From Dehalococcoidales bacterium (GTDB taxonomy: Bacteria; Chloroflexota; Dehalococcoidia; E44-bin15), in NCBI GenBank assembly GCA_030615555.1, contig JAUWZB010000022.1, positions 1 through 9,860 on the forward strand: a DNA stretch of 9,860 bases. The letters are read 5' to 3'. Below are positions 1 to 6,836 of this stretch, piece after piece (position 1 is the first letter of the stretch; each line of letters starts with the position of its first letter). Under the pieces are notes generated by a model, which saw nothing but the letters and a program-made list of their open reading frames with translations, was not told the origin of the DNA and did not search any database. Position numbers and translations under genes: made by a program.

Positions 1-54
1 CAATGACAAGGAAGGAAGTTATGTGTCACCAATGTATTGAACGAGTACATTGCA

Positions 55-83
55 TTGACAATCGCAGAATCGCGATGTACAAT
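55..83 (+). promoter_or_regulatory. Near-consensus sigma-70 type promoter
   Basis: An exact TTGACA (-35, 55-60) is followed by a 17-bp spacer and TACAAT (-10, 78-83), one mismatch from TATAAT. Transcription would start near 89-92, giving a leader of about 25 nt before the ATG at 115, with GGAGG at 105-109. The spacer contains an inverted repeat, ATCGC (61-65) / GCGAT (72-76), and GTACAT (45-50) / ATGTAC (75-80) flank the -35, so a regulator could bind here. All downstream genes are co-directional with small gaps, so this may be the operon promoter. Only sequence match supports it. Confidence 0.72.
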
Positions 84-94
84 CCCTTCACGGA

Positions 95-1897
95 TTTCTT
101 AAAAGGAGGTAGTGATGCCCGATGAAACGTTTGATGCGGTAGTAGTTGGGGGGGGGACTACAGCTCTATACACTGCCATGTATCTGATGAAGTACGGTGG
201 CATGAGCGTTGGTATCTTTGAGAGGAGGCATGAGATCGGCGGCTGCCTTTCCACCGAGGAGGCCGCAGCCCCGGGCTTTCGCGGCAATCAACATGCTACA
301 ATGATGTTTAACTGGTACCATCTGCCATTCTATCGCGACTTCCCTGAATTCTGGGACTACGGGGCACAGCACGACCAGTACCTCTGCGCCGATGGTGGCA
401 TCTTCAGAAAAGAGCAGACTTGCCTTACCATCTACAGTGAGAAACATGACCCTACCCAGGAGCGTACCGCGAAGGAGATTGCTCGCTTCTCGGAGAGGGA
501 TGCCGAGAAGTGGCTTAAAATGTGGAAGGCATGGGGGAGTGATGAAGGATTGGCGGTGCGGCTGGACCAGCTGTTCCTCCCCGCGGAGTGGCGCGTGCGG
601 CCAGAGGTGTTGGAGAGGCAAGTGGCTATATATCCAAAACTTGTGGAAGCTGGTTTCGAGCCGGATTCGCTGGTCCTTGCCATCAGCCATCTGCGGGCGG
701 TAAAGGAGTGGTGGGAAAGCAAGGAACTGCAGTACTGCATTGTGAGGCTTGTTCTTACGGGGGCATTTGATGTTAACCAGACGGCGGCTGAAGCCCTAGG
801 TTTTGCTGCCCAGCTGCCAATTCTGGGTTTTAACCGAGGAGGAACTCACCAGATAGCTCATGCTGCCCACAAGATACTGGTTGCCGGCGGGGCCAAGTTC
901 TTCACCCACGCCGAGGTGGAGAAGGTCATCATAGAGAACGGAACCGCAAAAGGCATCCGCCTCACCGATGGCTCTGAGATCAAGGCAAGGAAGCTGGTGT
1001 TAAGCACCTTGAACCCGCGGCAGCTTTGCTTCGACCTGATAGGCAGGGAGCATCTGGATGAGAAGTTGGCGCGTCGTGTGGAGCTTTGGGAAGACACCTT
1101 CGGTTGCCTGATGTGGTACAGCTTCGCCATCCACGAGGCGCCCAGATACGAGGCGGCGGCGTTTAACCCCGATATCAACAAGACCTTCTGGCTCGGGCTG
1201 GCAGAAGATGCCAACCCCGAACATATCGCAAGGGAGACCTACTACATGAAGCTGGGGATATGGCCTCCCCCGGAGGACTGGTGCCCCACCGTCTGGTGTC
1301 ACAGCATGTATGATCCCTCCTATGCACCCCCCGGGAAACACGTTGCCAATAACGAGCAGGTGGGGCCGCCCGCTGCCGCCCATACAGAGAAGGAGTGGCT
1401 GAAGATAAAGAGGTGGTTTGCTGAGGAGCTGATCAAACTGTGGTCGAAGCACGCCCCTAACATGAACTGGGACAACATCATCGGCTGCGACTATAACACT
1501 CCTTACGATAACCTGCGGATGAAGAACCTGGCACCCTACGGGGCCATGTCAGGGGGCGACCGTACACCGTACCAATCTTTCGAGAACAGGCCTACCCCCG
1601 AGCTGGCAAACCACAGGACCCCGATAAAGAACCTCTATTGCACGGGGGGACAATGGTGGGTAGGGACCAATGTGGGCGGAACTGAGTCCTACAGCTGCTA
1701 CAGGATCATCGCTACGGACCTGGGGCTGGGCAAGCCGTGGGAGGAGCCGGGGAAAGAGGAGCCGCATTCCCTGGTTCAGCAGTATAGACTCAAACTTAAG
1801 AAGATGCAGGAAACGTTCAAGAGGGACGATCTCCAATAGATAAGGCACACCTTCGCTGTACCTATAATGAAAAATAACCTGTCAAGGAGGGGGAATG
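95..1897 (+). repeat. Tandem duplication, copy A (about 1.8 kb unit)
   Basis: The unit contains a leader (TTTCTTAAAAG.AGG), the first flavoprotein gene, the intergenic spacer and a start codon with its ribosome binding site. Positions 95-140 match 1910-1955 with one mismatch (G106 versus A1921). The post-gene spacer 1848-1897 matches 3660-3709 without gaps at 38 of 50 positions by my count, including an identical 13-base CACCTTCGCTGTA. Similarity stops sharply upstream of 95/1910. The coding parts are about 70% identical at protein level over the first 100 residues by eye. Confidence 0.85.
115..1839 (+). CDS. FAD-dependent oxidoreductase, phytoene desaturase-like (copy 1)
   Basis: A 574-residue flavoprotein of the CrtI/PYROXD2-like amine-oxidase-fold superfamily, expected to desaturate or oxidise a hydrophobic substrate using FAD. 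The N-terminal dinucleotide fold is visible: beta strand then G12-x-G14-x-x-A17, acidic E36 ending the second strand, and the family's GG doublet (G42 G43). A mid-protein RGGTHQ...AHAAHKIL segment and the LTDGSEIKA...LSTL segment match the second part of the FAD domain, and NLYCTGG (from residue 506) is the usual C-terminal FAD-contact region. The last Gly of GxGxxG is Ala here. The three Gly codons are a run of nine G (148-156). I chose ATG 115 because GGAGG at 105-109 sits 5 nt upstream; the in-frame GTG at 112 is too close. It is the first gene after the promoter and a tandem paralog of the next gene. Substrate unknown; no signal peptide or membrane segment seen. Confidence 0.88.
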   Translation: MPDETFDAVVVGGGTTALYTAMYLMKYGGMSVGIFERRHEIGGCLSTEEAAAPGFRGNQHATMMFNWYHLPFYRDFPEFWDYGAQHDQYLCADGGIFRKEQTCLTIYSEKHDPTQERTAKEIARFSERDAEKWLKMWKAWGSDEGLAVRLDQLFLPAEWRVRPEVLERQVAIYPKLVEAGFEPDSLVLAISHLRAVKEWWESKELQYCIVRLVLTGAFDVNQTAAEALGFAAQLPILGFNRGGTHQIAHAAHKILVAGGAKFFTHAEVEKVIIENGTAKGIRLTDGSEIKARKLVLSTLNPRQLCFDLIGREHLDEKLARRVELWEDTFGCLMWYSFAIHEAPRYEAAAFNPDINKTFWLGLAEDANPEHIARETYYMKLGIWPPPEDWCPTVWCHSMYDPSYAPPGKHVANNEQVGPPAAAHTEKEWLKIKRWFAEELIKLWSKHAPNMNWDNIIGCDYNTPYDNLRMKNLAPYGAMSGGDRTPYQSFENRPTPELANHRTPIKNLYCTGGQWWVGTNVGGTESYSCYRIIATDLGLGKPWEEPGKEEPHSLVQQYRLKLKKMQETFKRDDLQ

Positions 1898-1927
1898 GCC
1901 GATATCAAGTTTCTTAAAAGAAGGTAG
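1895..1927 (+). pseudogene. 10-codon leader ORF, fossil start of a duplicated flavoprotein gene
   Basis: A strong AAGGAGG (1884-1890) precedes ATG 1895, which opens a 10-residue ORF (MADIKFLKRR) ending at TAG 1925-1927, 2 nt before the ATG (1930) of the next gene. The ribosome binding site, start codon and 47 upstream bases match the region in front of the third flavoprotein gene (ATG 3707) at the same spacing. It therefore looks like the beginning of that gene's ancestor, cut off by tandem duplication. The ORF may still be translated and couple initiation to the gene at 1930, whose own Shine-Dalgarno is weaker (GAAGG instead of GGAGG). Translation is inferred, not shown. Confidence 0.55.
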
Positions 1928-3709
1928 TGATGCCCGATGAAACGTTTGATGCGGTGATAATTGGCGGTGGGCCCAAGGCCCTTTACCTGGCCATGTACCT
2001 GGTCAAGTATGCCGGCATGAGTGTCGGTATGTTTGAGCGGAGGCACGAACTCGGCGGTGGCTTGGCCACCGAGGAGATCGCTGCGCCGGGTTTTCGCGGC
2101 AACACCCACGCTGCGATACAGTTGCCCTGGTATTACCTTCCGCTCTGGCGCGATTTCCCTGAGTTCTGGGACTACGGAGCCCAGCTCGATCAACACCTTT
2201 GCAGCGACGGCGCCGTTTTCAGAAATAATCAGATCTGCCTGGCCATCTATAGTGACAAGCATGACATGAGCCAGGAGCGCACGGCGAAGGAGATTGCCCG
2301 CTTTTCGGAGAAGGATGCCGAGAAGTGGCTCAAACTGAGGAAGGTGTGGCTAGGGGATGCAATGCAGAGAGTGCAGCTGGATTTGCTATTCAATCCCGCG
2401 GAGAACCGTGCCGATCCCAAAGTGCTCGAGAGGAGTGTAGCTGTATATCCAGAGTTTGTAGAAGCCGGGTTTAACATAGATTCGCTAATTCTAGTAGCCA
2501 GCAATATACGCGTAGCACGTGAATTCTGGGAAAGCCCTGAGTTGCAGTACTGTGTGGTCAGATTCAATCTTTCATCGGCATTCGATGTTAATCAACCGGG
2601 GCTTGGGTACGTAATGATCGGCTCGTCTGCAACATTGCCTAATATAAGTTTCGTCAGAGGGGGAACCCACCAGGTAGCCCATGCTGCCCATAAGATACTG
2701 GTCCGCGACGGGTGCAAGTTCTTTACCCATTGCCATGTGGACAAGGTCATCATCGAGAATGGCGAAGCCAAGGGCATCCGCCTCACCGATGGCTCTGAGA
2801 TCAAGGCGAGAAAGCTGGTGGTGAGCACCTTAAGCCCGCAGCAACTCGTCTTCGATTTGATAGGTAGAGAGCATTTTGACTATAATGCCTTGCGCCGCGT
2901 GGAGCTTCTGGAAACTACCTTCGCCTGCCTAATGTGGTACACCTTCGCCATCCATGAGGCACCAAAGTATGAAGCGGCAGCGTTCAACCCAGATATAAAT
3001 GAGTGTTACTGGCTCGGGCTGGCAGAGGATGCTGATCCCGAGCATGTCGCCCGGGAGTGCCACTGGTCAAGGCTGGGCAAGTTCCCTCCCCTAGAGGACT
3101 ATTGTCCCGTCGTCTGGTGCCACAGCCTGGTTGACCCCTCCTACGCACCTCCAGGGAAGCACACCGCCAATAACGAGCAACTTGGGCCGCCGGCCAGTGC
3201 CCATACCGAGAGGGAATGGCTGGAAATAAAGAAGAAGTATGCTGAAGACCTGATTAGCATCTGGCAGAGGCATGCCCCCAACATGACCTGGGATAACGTC
3301 ATCGGCTGCGATTATAACACCCCATACGACGCCTTACGGATGCTGAACAGGGCTCCCAACGGCAACATGAACATTATCGATCATGACCCATATCAGTTTT
3401 TCGAGAACAGGCCCACCCCCAAGCTGGCGAACCACAGGACTCCAGTAAGGAACCTCTATGCCACTGGGGCCGGCTGGCATATGCCCACCTCGGGGTCAAG
3501 CGAAGCCTACAACTGCTACAAAATTATCGCCAAGGATATGGGGCTGCCAAAGCCATGGGAGGAGCCGGGGAAAGAAGAGCCTGATTCCCTGGTTGAGCAG
3601 TTGCGAGTCACACTTAATAAGATGCGGGAAGCGTTCCCGAGGACATCATAGAATAGATGCACCTTCGCTGTATCTGAATGAAAACGTAACCTATAAAGGA
3701 GGAGAAATG
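1910..3709 (+). repeat. Tandem duplication, copy B
   Basis: This is the second copy of the roughly 1.8 kb unit, running from TTTCTTAAAAG (1910) through the second flavoprotein gene to the ATG of the third (3707-3709). The offset to copy A is 1815 at the gene start and 1812 at the gene end and in the spacer. The difference comes from small in-frame indels: copy B has two extra residues mid-protein and three fewer at the C-terminus. In copy B the trailing start codon still leads into an intact gene. Confidence 0.85.
1930..3651 (+). CDS. FAD-dependent oxidoreductase, phytoene desaturase-like (copy 2)
   Basis: A 573-residue tandem paralog of the preceding gene with the same FAD-binding layout: G12-x-G14-x-x-A17 (GGGPKA), E36, and GGGLATEE after the second strand. 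It shares the RGGTHQ...AHAAHKIL segment and has NLYATGAG from residue 508. A two-residue insertion lies just before the RGGTHQ segment, in a stretch that differs strongly from copy 1 and may line the substrate pocket. The C-terminal FAD-contact region also differs (WHMPTSGSSEAY versus WWVGTNVGGTESY), so the two enzymes may handle different substrates or act as a heteromer. ATG 1930 is preferred over GTG 1927, matching copy 1. The Shine-Dalgarno is weaker than in copy 1 and a leader ORF ends 2 nt upstream, suggesting translational coupling. The exact reaction is unknown. Confidence 0.88.
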   Translation: MPDETFDAVIIGGGPKALYLAMYLVKYAGMSVGMFERRHELGGGLATEEIAAPGFRGNTHAAIQLPWYYLPLWRDFPEFWDYGAQLDQHLCSDGAVFRNNQICLAIYSDKHDMSQERTAKEIARFSEKDAEKWLKLRKVWLGDAMQRVQLDLLFNPAENRADPKVLERSVAVYPEFVEAGFNIDSLILVASNIRVAREFWESPELQYCVVRFNLSSAFDVNQPGLGYVMIGSSATLPNISFVRGGTHQVAHAAHKILVRDGCKFFTHCHVDKVIIENGEAKGIRLTDGSEIKARKLVVSTLSPQQLVFDLIGREHFDYNALRRVELLETTFACLMWYTFAIHEAPKYEAAAFNPDINECYWLGLAEDADPEHVARECHWSRLGKFPPLEDYCPVVWCHSLVDPSYAPPGKHTANNEQLGPPASAHTEREWLEIKKKYAEDLISIWQRHAPNMTWDNVIGCDYNTPYDALRMLNRAPNGNMNIIDHDPYQFFENRPTPKLANHRTPVRNLYATGAGWHMPTSGSSEAYNCYKIIAKDMGLPKPWEEPGKEEPDSLVEQLRVTLNKMREAFPRTS

Positions 3710-5338
3710 GAAGAAAATTACGATGTAATAATTATCGGCGGTGGCCCTAACGGGCTGACAACTGCCTGCTACCTGAGCAAGGCGGGGCAGAAGGTACTGC
3801 TGCTGGAGAAGAGGTATGAACTGGGTGGCGGGCTGGCCACGGAGGAGATAACGCTCCCCGACTACTTCCACAACACCCACGCCATCTATCACCTGATGGC
3901 GGATTACGCCCCCCCGATCAAGGACTTCGAGCTCGCGGAGAAGTATGACATCGAATACATCCACCCCGAGCTCGAGTGGGCCATGCCCCTAAGCGACGGC
4001 AGGAGCCTGTGCATCTATCAGGATCTGGAGAAGACCTGCCAGTCAATAGCCCAGTTCTCGCAGAAGGATGCCGATAGCTACCGCGAGGTGAGCCAGCGGT
4101 TCTACACTATCGTTAACGATTTTATCGGCCCGGCCACCTACTGCCTCGCGATGCCGCCCCTGGAGCAGGTGATAGAGCTGGACAAGACCGATGTGGGAAA
4201 AGACATCAACGTCCTAACCGAGCAGACCCCAGAGGAGATCGTGAATGAGCTCTTCGAGAACGACGTCGTCAGGACGCTGATGCTCTACATTGCCTGCCAC
4301 TGGGGCCTACAGTACGATGCCTCCGGGGTGAGCTACATGGTTCCGCTGCTCATCAATCGGGCAACGAACTACCGCCTGCTCAGGGGAGGGTCCCACCGCC
4401 TCTCCAACGCCCTCACCAAGTACATGCTGGAGTCCGGCGGGGAGATCATCACCAGCGCCCAGATCAAGCGGATTATCGTGGAGGGCGGAACGGCAAAGGG
4501 GGTGGAACTGGACGGCGGCATCAAATACATGGCCAATAAGGCGGTTATCAGCACCATCGATACCCACCAGACATTCCTCCAGCTCGTCGGCGAGGATAAC
4601 CTAGACTCCACCTTTGTAGAGAGGATCAAGGCGTGGGAGTGGGAGCACTGGAGCCTGTGCCACCTGCACCTGGCTCTGGAGGAGCCCCCGCAATTCGCCG
4701 CGGCCGCCAACAACCCGGACCTGAACAATGCCTTCGTCTATGTGCTGGGCTTCGAGAACTGCGAGGAACTGAAAAAGCACTGGGACGCCATGATAAATGA
4801 CAATGCAATGGTGGAGTCGGAGGGCTTCAACTGCTGCTTCCCCAGCGTCCACGATCCCTACCAGGCGCCACCGGGACGGTGCTCCGGCCTCATCTCGCAG
4901 ATGGCCCCGTATAAACTCAACGGCGACAAGGAGAAGTGGTTGAGAATGAAGTTCAAGGAGGAGCGGGCCGAGAAACAGCTGGCGGTCCTCCAGAAATATG
5001 CCCCCAACATGACGAAGGACAAGGTGCTGTGGTGGAACATGACCACCCCGGCCGATATCGAGAACAAGTTCGCCAACATGGTCCAGGGCTCTTACAAGCA
5101 GGGGGCTTATGACTCAACGCAGATGGGCTACTGGCGCCCCAATGATGACTGCCCCAACCACAGGACGCCGATCAAAAATCTATATCTGGGTGGCGCTAGC
5201 AGCTACCCCGGCGGCCTGGTCACCTTCGGTGCGGGGTACAGCACGGCCAATGTCCTGGCCGAGGACATTGGCGCCAAGAAATGGTGGCCGGAGCCTGAAC
5301 ACGTGACCGCCGCCCGCGCAAAGGGTATGCCCCTGTAA
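3707..5338 (+). CDS. FAD-dependent oxidoreductase, phytoene desaturase-like (third, divergent paralog)
   Basis: A 543-residue flavoprotein of the same superfamily but much more diverged from the first two. It has the complete canonical motif G11-x-G13-x-x-G16 (GGGPNG), E34, then GGGLATEE and a HNTHA segment. The mid region RGGSHRLSNALTKYMLESGG followed by VEGGTAKGVEL is typical of CrtI-type dehydrogenases, and NLYLGGASSYPGG (from residue 491) is the classic C-terminal FAD-contact signature. ATG 3707 is chosen because AAGGAGG lies 5-7 nt upstream and the reading frame gains recognisable family sequence right there; the frame stays open upstream but that stretch overlaps the previous gene. It begins 55 nt after the preceding gene. 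By eye its third positions are richer in G/C than those of the MaoC genes downstream. Substrate unknown. Confidence 0.9.
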   Translation: MEENYDVIIIGGGPNGLTTACYLSKAGQKVLLLEKRYELGGGLATEEITLPDYFHNTHAIYHLMADYAPPIKDFELAEKYDIEYIHPELEWAMPLSDGRSLCIYQDLEKTCQSIAQFSQKDADSYREVSQRFYTIVNDFIGPATYCLAMPPLEQVIELDKTDVGKDINVLTEQTPEEIVNELFENDVVRTLMLYIACHWGLQYDASGVSYMVPLLINRATNYRLLRGGSHRLSNALTKYMLESGGEIITSAQIKRIIVEGGTAKGVELDGGIKYMANKAVISTIDTHQTFLQLVGEDNLDSTFVERIKAWEWEHWSLCHLHLALEEPPQFAAAANNPDLNNAFVYVLGFENCEELKKHWDAMINDNAMVESEGFNCCFPSVHDPYQAPPGRCSGLISQMAPYKLNGDKEKWLRMKFKEERAEKQLAVLQKYAPNMTKDKVLWWNMTTPADIENKFANMVQGSYKQGAYDSTQMGYWRPNDDCPNHRTPIKNLYLGGASSYPGGLVTFGAGYSTANVLAEDIGAKKWWPEPEHVTAARAKGMPL

Positions 5339-5339
5339 T

Positions 5340-5882
5340 ATGAACCGGTTAAGAGCTTTATCGTACACAGCGGGAACGAAGTACGACGTGATCGTGGTGG
5401 GAGCGGACCCGGGGGCTGTGCCTGTGCCGCCCTGCCGGCGAAGTGGGGTCTCAGGCCTCCTGCTTTTGGAGAAGAACGAGCAGACCGGTGGCAAGGCAAT
5501 CACCATCTCCCAGAGGGGCTTCAAGTATGAGCTCTGGCCCATTGCACAGGTGCCTATGAGGGGTGACACCTTCGAGGCAGCCTTCAGGGAGCTGGGGGTG
5601 GAGTCTGAACTCAAGCCGATAGCCTTGGATGTCTGTTCAATAACGTATCGAGGTCGATCAGGGGAGTACAAGACCGCAATTATGGATCAGACGACGGGGC
5701 AGGATCCCACACCCTTCTTCGACTTGTGGGAGCTGGATGCCAAGGAACGGGAGGATGCCTTGCAGGTACTGACTGAAATGGTCTCGTTGCCCCCAGAGAA
5801 GGTGGATGCCCTGGATGACATCACTTTCGACCAATTCCTTGCTAGCCTAAGGAGCGCTCGATATGGGTCTAGAATTCTATGA
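5340..5882 (+). pseudogene. Truncated, frame-scrambled phytoene desaturase-like flavoprotein
   Basis: This open frame of 180 codons begins 1 nt after the previous stop codon and resembles only the N-terminal third of a CrtI-type flavoprotein (family members are roughly 450-550 residues). It shows YDVIVVGA, then LLLLEKNEQTGGKA, but the stretch between is not family-like. In the other frame, from 5414 to about 5455, the bases read GCACAALPAKWGLR, which is exactly what belongs there. One missing base near 5405-5406 and one extra base near 5453-5457 would explain it. The C-terminal two thirds are absent: the frame ends within the start of the MaoC gene, overlapping it by 20 nt. There is no good Shine-Dalgarno before ATG 5340. 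It is probably a decaying remnant; assembly or sequencing error could explain the indels but not the truncation. Confidence 0.75.
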
Positions 5883-6375
5883 AGAGCTGAAGGCAATGGT
5901 TGGGGAGGAGGGGTCGCGGCTAGTGGCTGTTGATGAGGTGTACAAGCCGATGATCAGGCACTGGTGCGAAGCGATGCAAGATGGCAATCCCTTGTATACC
6001 GACGAAGAGTATGCCAGGAAAAGCAAGTATGGTGATATTATCGCCCCACCCACGATGTTGCTGACATGGACTATGCCCCCACTATGGCCTCCCAGGGAGC
6101 AGCCACCGCATCCCTTTGAGCAGTTTTTGGAGAAGCTCGATAAAGCTGGCTTTTATGGGATACTCATCACCAATGTGGCCCAGAAATATCATCGGCCGCT
6201 ATTTCCTGGGGACCATATAACCTTCACATATAAGGTTACTGATGTGTCACCAGAGAAAAAGACGAGCTTGGGAAATGGTCACTTCGTGACCACGACTTTC
6301 ATCTTCACTAATCAAAAAGGGGAGACGGTTGGCACCCAAAGTCTTACCGTCTTGAAGTATCGCCTTGGACCCTAA
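5863..6375 (+). CDS. MaoC-like N-terminal hydratase-domain protein (non-catalytic partner type)
   Basis: A 170-residue single hot-dog protein of the MaoC_dehydrat_N / FAS1-DH type. The expected order is present: a YKPMIRHWCEAM helix, the DGNPLYTDEEYAR motif (residues 40-52), KYGDIIAPPTML, and the second signature YHRPLFPGDHITF (109-121). The R-hydratase motif GDxNPxHxD has Tyr45 where the catalytic His should be, so it probably does not catalyse alone. In characterised MaoC pairs such as mycobacterial ChsH1-ChsH2, one degenerate subunit pairs with one catalytic subunit; the next gene would supply that here. The likely role is hydration of an enoyl-CoA. ATG 5863 has AAGGAG at 5849-5854, 8 nt upstream, lying inside the preceding truncated ORF. 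Unlike ChsH2, no DUF35 domain is fused at the C-terminus. Confidence 0.85.
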   Translation: MGLEFYEELKAMVGEEGSRLVAVDEVYKPMIRHWCEAMQDGNPLYTDEEYARKSKYGDIIAPPTMLLTWTMPPLWPPREQPPHPFEQFLEKLDKAGFYGILITNVAQKYHRPLFPGDHITFTYKVTDVSPEKKTSLGNGHFVTTTFIFTNQKGETVGTQSLTVLKYRLGP

Positions 6376-6401
6376 GGCGCTAGAACTAATAGAAGGTAGA
6401 G

Positions 6402-6836
6402 ATGGCTTGGAAATCCCTTTACTGGGAGGATGTTGAGGAAGGACAAGAGCTTCCCACAGTAACTAGGGATATTACCTGTACCACGGTAATCGCGGGCGCT
6501 ATAGCTAGCAGGGACTTTACCCCCGTGCATCACGACCGTGACTTTGCCCAAAAAGTGGGCCTGAAGGACATCTTTCTGAACAACGCGACCATCTGTGGAT
6601 TTGTGGGTAAGTACTTGACCGACTGGACAGGACCTGAGGGAGAGCTAAAAGAGATATCATTTCGCATTCAGACACCCTGCTTCCCTGGTGATACCATGAC
6701 AATGACCGGTAAGGTAGTCAAAAAATACACCGAGGAAGATCAGCACCTAGTGGATGTAGAATATGAGTTCGCTGTTCCACAGGGGCGCAACTGCGGTGGA
6801 ACAGGAACCATTGCTCTGCCTACCCGAGGACACTAA
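6402..6836 (+). CDS. MaoC-like enoyl-CoA hydratase, catalytic subunit type
   Basis: A 144-residue single hot-dog MaoC-type hydratase. The motif SRDFTPVHHD (36-45) supplies the expected catalytic Asp38 and His43 of the R-specific hydratase motif (D-x-x-P-x-H), and IQTPCFPGDTMTMTG is the second hot-dog signature. Family knowledge: such proteins add water across the 2,3 double bond of enoyl-CoA thioesters. With the preceding gene, which lacks the His, this looks like a two-subunit hydratase of the ChsH1/ChsH2 kind. It starts 26 nt after the preceding stop codon; GAAGG (6392-6396) is 5 nt upstream of the ATG. The length fits a stand-alone subunit. The substrate is inferred to be bulky or branched because such split hydratases serve those in sterol degradation; this is not visible directly. 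Confidence 0.87.
   Translation: MAWKSLYWEDVEEGQELPTVTRDITCTTVIAGAIASRDFTPVHHDRDFAQKVGLKDIFLNNATICGFVGKYLTDWTGPEGELKEISFRIQTPCFPGDTMTMTGKVVKKYTEEDQHLVDVEYEFAVPQGRNCGGTGTIALPTRGH

Noticed and set aside
112..114. GTG as start of the first flavoprotein gene (and GTG 1927 for the second)
   Set aside because: It lies 2 nt from the Shine-Dalgarno; ATG at 115 and 1930 have proper spacing and begin the conserved MPDETFD sequence.
166..690. Long minus-strand open frames across the cluster (for example 166-690, 1000-1452, 7327-7767)
   Set aside because: All lie opposite convincing plus-strand genes, show no family sequence or ribosome binding sites, and are expected shadows of GC-biased codons.
1863..1868. 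Perfect TATAAT between copies 1 and 2 as an internal promoter
   Set aside because: No -35 match at 16-18 bp upstream, no extended -10 TG, and the homologous spacer at 3660-3709 lacks the hexamer.
3458..3706. Upstream extension of the third flavoprotein from ATG 3458
   Set aside because: The extension lies inside the second flavoprotein gene in another frame, looks low-complexity and basic, and ATG 3707 has a strong ribosome binding site followed immediately by the FAD motif.
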